Positions 26,161-35,677 of a stretch of 64,000 nt of DNA are shown piece by piece (positions within the stretch are counted from its first letter, which is position 1; every line of letters begins with the position of its first letter). Origin of the DNA: Shimia isoporae (lineage in GTDB: Bacteria; Pseudomonadota; Alphaproteobacteria; Rhodobacterales; Rhodobacteraceae); assembly GCF_004346865.1 (NCBI RefSeq), contig NZ_SMGR01000003.1:434001-498000 (forward strand). Reading direction: 5' to 3'. A model generated the notes under the pieces. The model made no database searches. It was given only the letters and a program-made list of their open reading frames with translations, and was not told the DNA's origin. The translations under genes and the position numbers were made by a program.

Positions 26161-28161
26161 ATGAAGGATGCCATGCCCCAGAGCCACAGAGCGGAAATCG
26201 ACGGTTTGCGCGCCATCGCTGTGTTGGCAGTGGTGTTCTATCACTTTGGCCTGCCGGGAGTCGCTGGCGGCTTTGTTGGCGTGGATGTGTTCTTTGTGAT
26301 CTCAGGCTTCCTGATCGGCGGGATCCTTTGGCGCGAGAAAATAGCCACGGGGCGGCTTTCTCTGGGTCAGTTCTACGTGCGACGCATCAAGCGGCTCGCA
26401 CCGGCCTATGTCGCCATGTCCGTAGCTGTATTGGTTGTCGGCTGGCTGGTTCTGTTGCCCAATGACTTCCGGGAAACAGCCAAAGGCATCATCGCCGCCA
26501 CGGTTTACCTTTCCAACGTGCTGTTCTACCGCCAGTCCGGTTATTTCGACAGCGCCGCAGAAGACAAGGTAATGCTGCACACGTGGTCGCTATCCGTCGA
26601 AGAGCAATTCTACCTGTTCCTGCCATTGGTATTCCTACTGCTTGGCCGCTCCCGTCGCGTAATGCTTATCGGCTTTGCTGCGCTGTTCCTCGCCTCATTG
26701 ATCGCGTCACTGCCAATGACCGAGCGAAACCAGCCTGCAGCGTTTTATCTTTTCCCCTTCCGTGCTTGGGAATTGCTTGCAGGGGTTCTGTTGGCAGTTT
26801 GGGCAACCGAAAAACAGTTTGCTTATAAGGTCAACGGCATCGTCAGCTATGCAGGCCTCGCCATTGTCATTGGCGCAATCCTGTTTGTAACGCCGGACGC
26901 GCATTTTCCGGGGTGGCAAGCCATTTTTCCCGTGCTGGGCACTGTGATGCTGATTGCGAATGGCCGCCACAACAACTTTGTGAATCGGGTCCTGTCGATG
27001 CGCGTGCCTGTCGCTATCGGCCTGATCTCTTATTCGCTTTATCTCTGGCATTGGCCGGTTTTCACCCTGACCACCTACGTACAGGGAGCGTACGCCGGTC
27101 CAGCTGAAACCGCGCTCTGGATCACCATCAGCGTTGCGCTTGCCGCGGCGAGTTGGGCCTTTGTCGAACAACCTGTTCGTAAGGCCAACACTCTTACGGG
27201 ATCCGTCGTCATAGGCGGTGCTGCCACGGCTTCAATTCTGCTGTTGGGCGTGGCTGGATTTATTTTCTGTGCGGACGGTGTAAACGGGCGTTTTGGGCCT
27301 CAGGCCGACATCCACATCGCTGCCACTGGAGATTTTCTTCAAGATTTTTCGAGGTGCGAAGTCGCCGTGAAAGGGCCGTTCGAAGGTCTTGAAACCTGTC
27401 CGATCGGGCCGGCCTCCGATGAACCGGAAATCCTTATCTGGGGTGACAGCCACGTGCGCGCGATGTTTGAAGGTCTGACCCAGATCGCGAACGAATCCGG
27501 TAGACCCGCGCTTGTCATCTGGCGCGCGGGTTGTGCTCCGGCTTTTGACCTTATGAAACAGGAAAGCGCGGCAACTGCATCTCAGGACACAGCGTGCTCG
27601 ATTGCAAACGACCAAATCCGTACCGCCCTGTCGAACATGCCCAACATCCGCGACGTAATACTGATCGGGCGCTGGGCGTACTACGCCACCGGGCAGGGTA
27701 CGGGAAACGATGCCCACAACACCATTTCGCTGTCGAGCAATACCCTGAGCAGTCCAACGCAGGATGCGCTGTTCGCCGATGCTCTAAAACAGACCGTGAA
27801 GGAACTTGGCGATACCGACCGTCACATTTTCGCGCTGGAGCAACCGCCGGAAATAGCCACCTACAGCGCGCCGGAAGTCGCACGCGCCTTGGCCCACGGT
27901 CGTGTCACTCCCGACGAAGCAACGCGGCGCGCTGCAATTGGAAGAACCGAAGCCAATGCCCGCGCAGCGCTTGCTCAAGAGGCGGTTTCCCGAAGCGGCG
28001 CAAACCTCCTTCCCACTTGGGACCGCTTTTGCGACGCCTTCCTGTGCGAAGCCGTGCACGAAGGCACAGGACAGTACTTTGACAACAACCACCTGACCAA
28101 TTCTGCAGCACGCCGCATTCGGGATGTGTTTGCTCCAGTCTTCATGCCGGAGCGCGGCTGA
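26161..28161 (+). CDS. OafA/YrhL-type acyltransferase with C-terminal SGNH domain
   Basis: A 666-residue protein. The N-terminal half is an acyltransferase-3 membrane domain (start HRAEIDGLRAIAVLAVVFYHFG, VDVFFVISGFLIGGIL, then HTWSLSVEEQFYLFLPL) with about ten helices. The C-terminal half is a periplasmic SGNH domain with WGDSHVRAMFEGL near residue 425 and a final DNNHLT Asp/His pair. Such proteins O-acetylate or otherwise acylate surface sugars, passing the acyl group across the membrane. It could carry out the acyl decoration of this glycan. Its stop overlaps the next start (TGATG), so it is coupled with the GMC oxidoreductase. Confidence 0.9.
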   Translation: MKDAMPQSHRAEIDGLRAIAVLAVVFYHFGLPGVAGGFVGVDVFFVISGFLIGGILWREKIATGRLSLGQFYVRRIKRLAPAYVAMSVAVLVVGWLVLLPNDFRETAKGIIAATVYLSNVLFYRQSGYFDSAAEDKVMLHTWSLSVEEQFYLFLPLVFLLLGRSRRVMLIGFAALFLASLIASLPMTERNQPAAFYLFPFRAWELLAGVLLAVWATEKQFAYKVNGIVSYAGLAIVIGAILFVTPDAHFPGWQAIFPVLGTVMLIANGRHNNFVNRVLSMRVPVAIGLISYSLYLWHWPVFTLTTYVQGAYAGPAETALWITISVALAAASWAFVEQPVRKANTLTGSVVIGGAATASILLLGVAGFIFCADGVNGRFGPQADIHIAATGDFLQDFSRCEVAVKGPFEGLETCPIGPASDEPEILIWGDSHVRAMFEGLTQIANESGRPALVIWRAGCAPAFDLMKQESAATASQDTACSIANDQIRTALSNMPNIRDVILIGRWAYYATGQGTGNDAHNTISLSSNTLSSPTQDALFADALKQTVKELGDTDRHIFALEQPPEIATYSAPEVARALAHGRVTPDEATRRAAIGRTEANARAALAQEAVSRSGANLLPTWDRFCDAFLCEAVHEGTGQYFDNNHLTNSAARRIRDVFAPVFMPERG

Positions 28162-29720
28162 TGAAGGCGCAAACCAGATCTCATGATGTGATCGTCATCG
28201 GCACAGGTATGGGCGGCGGCACCATTGGCCGGCGGTTGGCCGAAGCCGGTCTCTGCGTGCTTTTTGTTGAACGTGGGCCTGCCGGTCTTCGCATGGAGGA
28301 AACCGAGCTCAACGCAGACATCTGGGACAGAGAAGCACGATTGGTGCGTGGCTTCTGGCCGGAGCCGATGACCGCCGATGTGGACGGTGTTGAAACCACG
28401 TTCAACGCGCCGCTCGGCGCAGGGATCGGGGGCAGTTCCGTATTTTATGCCGCCACGCTCGAGAGACCCGAACCGCATGACCTCGACCACAGCGAAGAGA
28501 TGCCGCATCCGACGGGCGGCTGGCCAATTGGCTACACTGAAATGCAGCCCTACTTTGAAGAGGCCGAGGCGCAGTTCTTTGTGCGGGGGACCAGCGATCC
28601 GCTGGGGCAACCGGTCGACCTTCTGGAACCTCTGGACATGCCCCCTGCCGACAGCGCTTTGTTTGAGGCCATGCAAAAGGCGGGCTTACACCCTTATCAG
28701 GGGCACATGGCGCTGCGTGACAAGGATGGATGCAATAGTTGCCTGGGTCGGAAGTGCCCCAGAAGATGCAAGATGGATGGCCGCTCCGCTGGCGTAGAAC
28801 CAGCGCTTGAAACCGGCAACGCCGATGTTCTCGACCTGACCGAGGTGACGCGGATCAATACTGATCGTCACGGAGTGACCTCGATTACGGCTCTCAGGAA
28901 TGGACAGGAAATCACCCTGACCGCCCGCGCATATGTTCTTGCCGCGGGCGCTTTGGCCTCCCCCCGCTTGTTCATGGCATCCGGAATCGTCGGGTCTTCA
29001 GGTCTGGTGGGGCGAAATCTGATGTTTCACCTGAATGAGATGTTTGCCCTTTGGCCCGGACGCGATCACAAAGGCAGCGGCGCGACCAAGTCTCTGGCAT
29101 TCCGCGACACCTATCGGTCTGGCGACACCCGTCTTGGCATGGTGCAAGCTATGGGAATTGAGGCGCGCTACGGTGAAATCGTGCATTTTCTGAATATGGC
29201 CTTTGACCGCTCGCTTTTGCGTAAATTGCGCCCGCTGCGACAACTGACCCACATCCCGGCAGCGCTGGCTGTGCGACTATTCGGCGACGCCAAGTTGTTC
29301 GTCGGTATCCTTGAAGACCTGCCTTATGCGGAAAACCGTGTCCTTTTTGATCCGGACCGCCCACGTCACGTCAGAATAAAATATAGCATCGCGCCGGAAC
29401 TGCGCGCCCGCCGCAAAACCCTGCGCCGCGCGGTCCGCTCCAGTCTAAAGGGGCTTCGAACCGTGTTTCTTGGTACCGGACCAGATTTGAACTGGGGCCA
29501 CCCCTGCGGCACGCTACGTTTTGGAAATGATCCCGCGACCAGCGTTCTGGACCGCGATTGCCGGACCCACGACGTTGAAAACCTCTGGGTGGCTGATGCG
29601 AGTTTCATGCCAACCTCGATGGGAGTGAACCCAAGCCTGACAATTGCGGCCAACGCTCTTCGCGTCGGGGACGCAATCATCGCGGAACTTGGAAAGGAGG
29701 CAGACAATGACCAAGCTTAG
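28161..29720 (+). CDS. GMC-family FAD oxidoreductase with Cys cluster
   Basis: A 519-residue flavoprotein of the glucose-methanol-choline family. The FAD motif VIVIGTGMGGGTIGRRLAEAG is at the N-terminus, and the C-terminal GMC region has DASFMPTSMGVNPSLTIAANALR. A four-Cys patch, CNSCLGRKCPRRCK (near residue 192), occurs in a subset of these enzymes and might bind a metal or Fe-S cluster (inference). It likely oxidises a sugar or alcohol group. It is coupled to the acyltransferase before it and overlaps the SDR gene after it by 14 nt, suggesting a redox pair acting on the glycan or its precursor. Confidence 0.85.
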   Translation: MKAQTRSHDVIVIGTGMGGGTIGRRLAEAGLCVLFVERGPAGLRMEETELNADIWDREARLVRGFWPEPMTADVDGVETTFNAPLGAGIGGSSVFYAATLERPEPHDLDHSEEMPHPTGGWPIGYTEMQPYFEEAEAQFFVRGTSDPLGQPVDLLEPLDMPPADSALFEAMQKAGLHPYQGHMALRDKDGCNSCLGRKCPRRCKMDGRSAGVEPALETGNADVLDLTEVTRINTDRHGVTSITALRNGQEITLTARAYVLAAGALASPRLFMASGIVGSSGLVGRNLMFHLNEMFALWPGRDHKGSGATKSLAFRDTYRSGDTRLGMVQAMGIEARYGEIVHFLNMAFDRSLLRKLRPLRQLTHIPAALAVRLFGDAKLFVGILEDLPYAENRVLFDPDRPRHVRIKYSIAPELRARRKTLRRAVRSSLKGLRTVFLGTGPDLNWGHPCGTLRFGNDPATSVLDRDCRTHDVENLWVADASFMPTSMGVNPSLTIAANALRVGDAIIAELGKEADNDQA

Positions 29721-30456
29721 TGACGGTGTCGCAGTGGTTACCGGTGCCGGTTCAGGCCTTGGTCGGGCTTTGGCAATCGAACTCTGCTCCCGCGGCCAAG
29801 CTGTGGTGGGCTTGGGGAGGCGCGAAGCGGCTTTGGAGCAGACGGGCGCTCTGGCTGGCGAGACCTTCGTCGCAATCCCCGCCGACGTGTCCAACCCGCA
29901 AGCAGTGCGCGATGCCTTTGACTCTATAGAAAGGCCGGTGACCGTTCTGATCAACAATGCCGGCGTCTACCCACATCGCGATTTCCTCGCGGAGACAACC
30001 GAATCCTTTATGGACACCGTCAACATCAACCTCGGCGGTATGGTGACTTGCACCCGCGCGGCTCTCGCGGACATGGGGCAATCCGGCGTCGGAAGGATCG
30101 TGAACGTCTCGAGCTTTGCCGACATTGCGCCTTCACCCTGCAGTGCAGCCTACTCTGTGTCCAAAGGCGCGTGCTCCGTGTTTTCGCGCGCACTGGTCGC
30201 CGACCTGGGCGACCGCCTGCCTGGCATTGTCGTGAGCACATGGATGCCCGGTGTGCTGAATACCGACATGGGCCTGCCTGACGGGCTGGAACCGGCAACC
30301 GCGGCCAAATGGGGGGCGTCTTTGGCGCTCAACGCAGACCGCAGCATGAACGGCACGGTGTGGGAAATGGATCGGGAAATCCTGCCCCCAAAGGGTCTCA
30401 AGGGCCGTGTCAAAGACACGCTCCTGATGCGTAAACGGCCTGCCCGACGTTTGTGA
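29707..30456 (+). CDS. Short-chain dehydrogenase/reductase
   Basis: A 249-residue SDR. It shows the nucleotide motif VVTGAGSGLGRAL, NNAGVYPHRDF, and the catalytic Ser then YSVSKGACSVFSRAL (YxxxK). AAAGGAGG sits 6 nt before ATG 29707, inside the end of the GMC gene. It should reduce or oxidise a keto/hydroxyl group with NAD(P). With the overlapping GMC enzyme it could convert a hydroxyl to ketone and back, a net epimerisation (inference). The substrate is unknown. Confidence 0.88.
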   Translation: MTKLSDGVAVVTGAGSGLGRALAIELCSRGQAVVGLGRREAALEQTGALAGETFVAIPADVSNPQAVRDAFDSIERPVTVLINNAGVYPHRDFLAETTESFMDTVNINLGGMVTCTRAALADMGQSGVGRIVNVSSFADIAPSPCSAAYSVSKGACSVFSRALVADLGDRLPGIVVSTWMPGVLNTDMGLPDGLEPATAAKWGASLALNADRSMNGTVWEMDREILPPKGLKGRVKDTLLMRKRPARRL

Positions 30457-30478
30457 GTCCGAGGCCAGCGCACGACCT

Positions 30479-31321
30479 TCACTTCAGTTGTCGCGCCTCT
30501 CGCACCAGCGCCGGTAAAATCGCGAAACAACGCGCATATCTCATGGCGAGTTGCGACGGACGGCTCAACAAACGCCACAACCATTCCATAGCAATTGCCT
30601 GCACCCATTTGGGCGCACGCCGTTGCGCACCCGAAAGGAAGTCGAGCCCTGCTCCAACACTGGCAAATCCAACATTCGGGGCGATGTCCAAACCCCGCGC
30701 CGCCAGAATTTCCTGCTTGGGCGCGCCCAGCGCCAGAAATGCCAATCCGGCCCCGCTGGAAGCCACCTCTGCCAGCACGTCGGCCGCAGCCTCGCCTTCA
30801 GGGTCAAACCCCATTGGTGGCGCTATCTGGCAAACCACCTCAAGCCCCGAAACCTGTGCCATCAACGCGTCCGCTGCTGCCGCAAGCGACTCTTCCGTGC
30901 TGCCGACCAGCGCTAGGGTAACACCTGCATCCGCGGCCATTTCCGCCAAAGGCCCAACCAGTTCTGAGCCCGGCAACAGAGTCACCGGACGATCGCCCAA
31001 TTTGGACAGCCAAACCACCGGATTACCGTCCGCCACCACAAAATCCTGCGCCCTGTAAGCCCGCGCAAAGGCATTGTCTTTGCGCAATTTCACCAGATGA
31101 TCGAGGTTGAGCGTCGCCAAAGCGAACCCGCGCGACTCGGCGAACCGCACGGCCACCGCGTCCCGCAGTGCCGTCATATCAGCCAGATTGACCGTGACTT
31201 CGCCTTCAACCGTGTTGAATTTCACGCCTGTGTCCCCGAATTTTGCGCCACGGTAGCACCCAAAGTCGCCAATGGCAGCCGCACGTCGGCCAAAACCTGC
31301 CGTTTGGGCCTGTTTCGCCAC
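30479..31321 (-). CDS. WecG/TagA/CpsF-family glycosyltransferase
   Basis: A 280-residue member of the WecG/TagA family (GT26), which transfers N-acetylmannosaminuronate or related sugars onto a lipid-linked acceptor at the membrane. Family features are ALATLNLDHLVKLRK, the acidic motif FVVADGNPVVWLSK, LVGSTEES, and FLALGAPKQEILAARG then VGFASVGAGLDFLSGAQRRAPKW. The chosen GTG at 31321 gives the usual family length. It is divergent from the oxidoreductase gene at 31409, with an 87-nt shared promoter gap. Confidence 0.88.
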   Translation of the reverse strand: MAKQAQTAGFGRRAAAIGDFGCYRGAKFGDTGVKFNTVEGEVTVNLADMTALRDAVAVRFAESRGFALATLNLDHLVKLRKDNAFARAYRAQDFVVADGNPVVWLSKLGDRPVTLLPGSELVGPLAEMAADAGVTLALVGSTEESLAAAADALMAQVSGLEVVCQIAPPMGFDPEGEAAADVLAEVASSGAGLAFLALGAPKQEILAARGLDIAPNVGFASVGAGLDFLSGAQRRAPKWVQAIAMEWLWRLLSRPSQLAMRYARCFAILPALVREARQLK

Positions 31322-31408
31322 AACTGTTGCGGATTTTACCCGTCTTGCTGGTCTCGCTACAAAGAAGCTCTATATTTGAGCCAAGCTATTGAACAAAGGA
31401 CCAAAGTT

Positions 31409-32542
31409 ATGAGTGCCCCAGTCGCCCGCAGTGTGTCGATTATCGGATGTGGATTTGTGGCTGACCTTTATATGCGCTCACTTGGGAAACACCCCGATAT
31501 AGCGGTATCGCAGGTGTATGACCGCAATCCTGCCCGCATGGCTGCGTTTTGCGACCACTGGAACCTGCGCGGTGTTGAAAGCATGGACCGTTTCCTCGGC
31601 AACCTGCCTGCGGGATCCGTGGTCCTGAATCTCACCAACCCCGACGCACATTATGACGTGACCAAAACCTGCCTGACTGCCGGTCATCACGTCTACTCGG
31701 AAAAACCGCTGGCTACCGAGATGGATCAGGCCATCGAATTGCATGAATTGGCAGCCGCCAAAGGTCTACTTCTCTCATCCGCGCCTTGCTCCGTTCTGGG
31801 CGAGGCGGCCCAAACTCTGGCCAAGGCCGTTCGAGACGAGACCGCCGGCCCCGTACGGCTTGTCTATGCCGAACTCGACGACGGTTTCATTCCGCAAGCC
31901 CCATATGGCGACTGGGTCAGCGACAGCGGCGCGCCTTGGCCGGCCAAGGACGAATTTACAGTCGGGTGCACGCTTGAACACGCCGGATATTACCTCACGT
32001 GGCTCATCGCCATGTTCGGATCTGTGCGCCGCGTTGTAGCTGCTTCTACAGAAGCGCTGCCGGACAAACCCGTGAGTGGAACACCAGACTTTTCTACGGC
32101 GACCCTGTTTTTCGAAAGCGGGGTAACAGCTCGTTTGACTTGCTCTATCATAGCAAGCCACGACCATCGCATTCGGCTATTTGGCGACAAGGGCGTTTTG
32201 CAGGTCAAACAAAGCTGGAACAATGACGCGCCGGTGAAATACCATCGTCGTATGACCCTGCGACGCCGTCTGATCGAAGACCCCATTGGCAAGCGCCTGC
32301 GATTGCGTGGAGAGACCCACCCCAAAGTTGATCGCTGGGGCGCCGCTGCGATGAACTTCGCGCTTGGCCCTGCTGAAATGCTGGATGCCCTGGCCGAGAG
32401 CCGGCCTTGCCGCCTGAGCGCGGATTTCGGGCTGCACCTGACCGAAGTAACTCTGGCGATCCAAAACGCCCGCGAAGACGGAATCGCGCAAGATATGTCC
32501 ACACGCTGTGATCCGGTGCCTCCGATGTCATGGGCGACATGA
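31409..32542 (+). CDS. Gfo/Idh/MocA-family oxidoreductase
   Basis: A 377-residue NAD(P)-dependent sugar oxidoreductase. The N-terminal Rossmann motif is VSIIGCGFVADLYMRSLG, and the catalytic block YSEKPLATEMDQAIELHELA carries the conserved Glu-Lys-Pro. AAAGGA precedes ATG 31409. It probably acts on a nucleotide sugar at C3 or a similar carbon. It opens a run of five overlapping plus-strand genes to 37791, in which a Gfo-epimerase fusion recurs at the end. The next gene overlaps by 4 nt. Confidence 0.88.
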   Translation: MSAPVARSVSIIGCGFVADLYMRSLGKHPDIAVSQVYDRNPARMAAFCDHWNLRGVESMDRFLGNLPAGSVVLNLTNPDAHYDVTKTCLTAGHHVYSEKPLATEMDQAIELHELAAAKGLLLSSAPCSVLGEAAQTLAKAVRDETAGPVRLVYAELDDGFIPQAPYGDWVSDSGAPWPAKDEFTVGCTLEHAGYYLTWLIAMFGSVRRVVAASTEALPDKPVSGTPDFSTATLFFESGVTARLTCSIIASHDHRIRLFGDKGVLQVKQSWNNDAPVKYHRRMTLRRRLIEDPIGKRLRLRGETHPKVDRWGAAAMNFALGPAEMLDALAESRPCRLSADFGLHLTEVTLAIQNAREDGIAQDMSTRCDPVPPMSWAT

Positions 32543-33498
32543 TATCCCCGATTGCTGTGACCGGCGCGACCGGCTTCATCGGACGCCGGACGGTCGAGGC
32601 CGCGCGGATTGCGGGTCTTGAATTGCGCGTCTTCGCGCGCCGTGCCGAGGCCGTGCCCGCCCACTGGCGACAGGACGCTGGCATCGACATCACGGTGCTG
32701 GACCTCGCCAGCACCGAAAACCTTGCGGACTATCTCGATGGGGTGCAATCGGTGATCCACTGTGCCGCCGCTATGGCCGGTGATCACGAAAGCGACACGC
32801 TGGACGCCACGCAAACCCTGATCGAGGCGGTGGTCAAAGCCGAAGTGCCTCATGTTGTTCTCGCCGCATCCCTGTCGGTCTACGACGTGACCTCGCTTTC
32901 CGACGGCGACACCCTATCGGAACTTTGCAAGACTGGCGTCAAAGGTCGCGACGTCTATGCCGCCGCCAAGTACGAACAGGAGGACATGTTACATGCCGCT
33001 TCGGTGCTCTACGGATTTGCGCTGACAACCCTGCGCCTCGGAGCCGTTTGGGGACCAACGCGCCTGTTTAATGCCCATATTGGTCCTGCAGTGGGACCGG
33101 TTCTGTTCTCGATTGATGGTGGAGGAAAACTGCCACTTTGTGACGTGGAACTCGCCGCCGAATGCCTTGTGAAGGCAAGCCAGTCAGCGAACGGCGCGGA
33201 AACCATCAACGTGATTGATGATGACCAGCCGTCGCGTCGCCGGTTTACAAATGCCTTCCGCGCTATTGGATGGCCGGCTGTTGTGCTGCCGTTGCCACTG
33301 TCACTGATGCGCCTGATTGCTAGAGTCACCCCCAACACACCTGCGGTGCCGGGGCTGCTGCGCCGCCCGGTATTGGAAGCCCGTCACAAGCCTTTGCACT
33401 ATTCCAACGAACTGATGCACAAACGCCTTGGCCCTGTCACAAATCTGCCCTTTGAGATAGCTATGCAAAACGCCATCGAAAAAGAGCAGGCCCAGTGA
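32539..33498 (+). CDS. NAD-dependent epimerase/dehydratase
   Basis: A 319-residue extended-SDR protein with AVTGATGFIGRRTVEAAR at the N-terminus, VIHCAAAMAGDHE, and the YAAAKYEQEDML catalytic YxxxK. It should modify a nucleotide sugar together with the preceding oxidoreductase. ATG 32539 gives a 4-nt overlap with that gene; ATG 32530 is possible. The same two enzyme types are fused as one protein at 35674. Confidence 0.88.
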   Translation: MISPIAVTGATGFIGRRTVEAARIAGLELRVFARRAEAVPAHWRQDAGIDITVLDLASTENLADYLDGVQSVIHCAAAMAGDHESDTLDATQTLIEAVVKAEVPHVVLAASLSVYDVTSLSDGDTLSELCKTGVKGRDVYAAAKYEQEDMLHAASVLYGFALTTLRLGAVWGPTRLFNAHIGPAVGPVLFSIDGGGKLPLCDVELAAECLVKASQSANGAETINVIDDDQPSRRRFTNAFRAIGWPAVVLPLPLSLMRLIARVTPNTPAVPGLLRRPVLEARHKPLHYSNELMHKRLGPVTNLPFEIAMQNAIEKEQAQ

Positions 33499-34715
33499 CC
33501 CAGACGTCAAATCCAATTGCCTACCTGACAGGGGAATATCCCCGCGCCACGGATACTTTCATCCAGCGCGAGGTGGCAGCGTTGCGCGATCAGGGCATAC
33601 CTGTCGAAACATGCTCCATACGCCGCACCGGCACTGAGCATCACGTGGGTGAGGAACAACGGTCAGAAGCGGCCAATACCTTTTATGTGCTCGCAGCGGC
33701 CAAATCGCCAATCACCCTGATCGCAGCCCAGTTCGCGGCACTTGCACGGCGGCCGGGCGGGTATTTTCGCGCGCTCTTTCTGGCTCTGAGAACCGCGCCG
33801 CCGGGGTTGCGCGGTTTTCTTTATCAACTGTTCTACTTTGCTGAAGCTGCCGTTCTCGCGCAGCACCTGCGGAAAAAGGGTGTTGGACATCTTCACAATC
33901 ACATTGCCAAGTCGTCCTGCACGGTTGCGATGTTGATGTCTGAAATGTCGGGCATCCCTTATAGTTTTACCCTTCACGGACCGGACATCTTCTTTGCGCC
34001 TGATCACTGGCGGCTGGACGAAAAAATCGCGAGGGCGAGATTTGTGGCCTGTATCAGCCATTTCTGCCGCTCACAGGCGATGGCATTGTCCGACCCAAAA
34101 CACTGGCACAAGTTGCACATCGTACATTGTGGCGTAGATCCGGAGCGCTATGCCGACACACGGCCACCTTCGGGGCACCGGCTGCTATTTGTCGGGCGCC
34201 TGGCTCCGGTCAAAGGTCTGCCAATCCTCTTGCGCGCAATGGTACCCCTGATTGCTGACTTTGCGGATTTGAAACTCACGGTGATCGGGGACGGTCCGGG
34301 CCGAAAGGCGTTGGAGCATCAGGCGCAGACAGCAGGCATAGCCGAGCACGTCGATTTTGTCGGCTACAAGAACCAAACCGAGGTGGCGGAAGCGCTGGCA
34401 GAAACAGACCTTTTTGTTTTGCCAAGCTTTGCCGAAGGTGTGCCCGTCGTTCTGATGGAGGCCATGGCCGCCGCACGGCCGGTGGTCACGACACAAATTG
34501 CAGGTGTGCCCGAACTCGTGGAGCACGGTCAATCGGGTCTGCTCGTGCCGCCCGGTGATACCGACGCGCTAACCCGTGCAATCGCAGCCATACTCGCCGA
34601 TCCAACCCGCGCTGCCGAGATGGGCGCGCATGGGCGCGAGCGGGTTCAGGCCGCCTTTACCGTGTCCACCGAGGCTGCACGACTTGCGCAGTTGCTAAAG
34701 GTCGATACGCAATGA
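33495..34715 (+). CDS. Family 4 glycosyltransferase
   Basis: A 406-residue GT-B enzyme. The N-terminal half has HLHNHIAKSSCTVAMLMSEM and YSFTLHGPDIFFAP. The C-terminal half has LLFVGRLAPVKGLPILLRA, VLPSFAEGVPVVLMEAMAA (the E-x7-E nucleotide-sugar motif) and GQSGLLVPPGD. It adds an internal sugar to the repeat unit at the cytoplasmic face. The GTG start at 33495 overlaps the epimerase stop, and its stop overlaps the next glycosyltransferase. Confidence 0.9.
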   Translation: MTQTSNPIAYLTGEYPRATDTFIQREVAALRDQGIPVETCSIRRTGTEHHVGEEQRSEAANTFYVLAAAKSPITLIAAQFAALARRPGGYFRALFLALRTAPPGLRGFLYQLFYFAEAAVLAQHLRKKGVGHLHNHIAKSSCTVAMLMSEMSGIPYSFTLHGPDIFFAPDHWRLDEKIARARFVACISHFCRSQAMALSDPKHWHKLHIVHCGVDPERYADTRPPSGHRLLFVGRLAPVKGLPILLRAMVPLIADFADLKLTVIGDGPGRKALEHQAQTAGIAEHVDFVGYKNQTEVAEALAETDLFVLPSFAEGVPVVLMEAMAAARPVVTTQIAGVPELVEHGQSGLLVPPGDTDALTRAIAAILADPTRAAEMGAHGRERVQAAFTVSTEAARLAQLLKVDTQ

Positions 34716-35677
34716 CCACAGCTATCGTCATTGGCCGTAACGAGGGCGCGCGCCTCGTGGCATGTCTTGCTTCGCTCAGGGAACAAGGCGCTGAAATCGT
34801 TTATGTCGACAGCGGCAGCTGGGACACATCGGTGTCCGAAGCCCGCAAGGCAGGTGCGCTGGTCGTCGAGCTGGAACGCGACAAGCCCTTCACCGCGGCC
34901 CGCGCCCGCCAAGCTGGCTTTGATGCTTTGGCTCGCACCGGAGATCTGCCGGAATTCGTGATGTTCGTGGATGGCGACTGCAAGGTTGTTGACGGCTGGA
35001 TCGATGCAGGCGAAGCCGCTTTAAGAGACAACCCGGACCTTGGCCTTGTCACGGGCTGGCGCGCAGAACTTTATCCGGAACGCTCGGTTTATAATGCCAT
35101 GTGCGAATTCGAATGGCGCCGCCCTGCCGGCGAAATCGCGGCTTGTGGCGGTGACATGATGGTACGCTCCGACGCGTTCCTGCAAGCCGGTGGCTTTGAC
35201 CCTACCGTGATTGCCGCCGAAGACGACGAATTCTGTGTTCGGCTTTCCAAGGCTGGATGGAGCCTGCGTCGCATTCCCGTAGAAATGACGCGTCACGACG
35301 CCGCCATGCTGCGGTTTTCACAGTGGTGGCAACGTGCGGTCCGTACCGGCCACGGCTTTGCACAGGTCGGCTGGATGCACCCGCCCTATTTCCGGCGCGA
35401 ACAGTTGCGAGCCGTGATCTACGGGCTGTTGCTTCCGTTGCTCCTCCTGATCGGGCTGAGCGGGTCGGCGGTGTTGTTTCTGGTCGTTGTTGCCCTCTTT
35501 GGGATGAACTATATTCGCACGACAAAGGGTCTGATTTCTGATGGTCTGCCCGGCTGGGAAGCACGCCGTCACGCCCGTCTACTGACACTGTCCAAATTGC
35601 CCAACATGATCGGCATGATCATGTTCCATTGGCGCCGCCTGCGAGGTCGCGCCATGCACATCATCGAGTATAAGTGA
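34712..35677 (+). CDS. Family 2 glycosyltransferase with C-terminal membrane segment
   Basis: A 321-residue GT2 enzyme. It shows AIVIGRNEGARLVACLASL, IVYVDSGSWDTSVSEARKAG, the acidic motif FVMFVDGDCKVVDGW, and EDDEFCVRLSKAGWSLRRIP. A strong hydrophobic pair near residues 230-270 (GLLLPLLLLIGLSGSAVLFL) anchors it in the inner membrane. It is coupled on both sides by short overlaps (ATGA at 34712). Like its neighbour it should extend the lipid-linked repeat unit. Confidence 0.88.
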   Translation: MTTAIVIGRNEGARLVACLASLREQGAEIVYVDSGSWDTSVSEARKAGALVVELERDKPFTAARARQAGFDALARTGDLPEFVMFVDGDCKVVDGWIDAGEAALRDNPDLGLVTGWRAELYPERSVYNAMCEFEWRRPAGEIAACGGDMMVRSDAFLQAGGFDPTVIAAEDDEFCVRLSKAGWSLRRIPVEMTRHDAAMLRFSQWWQRAVRTGHGFAQVGWMHPPYFRREQLRAVIYGLLLPLLLLIGLSGSAVLFLVVVALFGMNYIRTTKGLISDGLPGWEARRHARLLTLSKLPNMIGMIMFHWRRLRGRAMHIIEYK

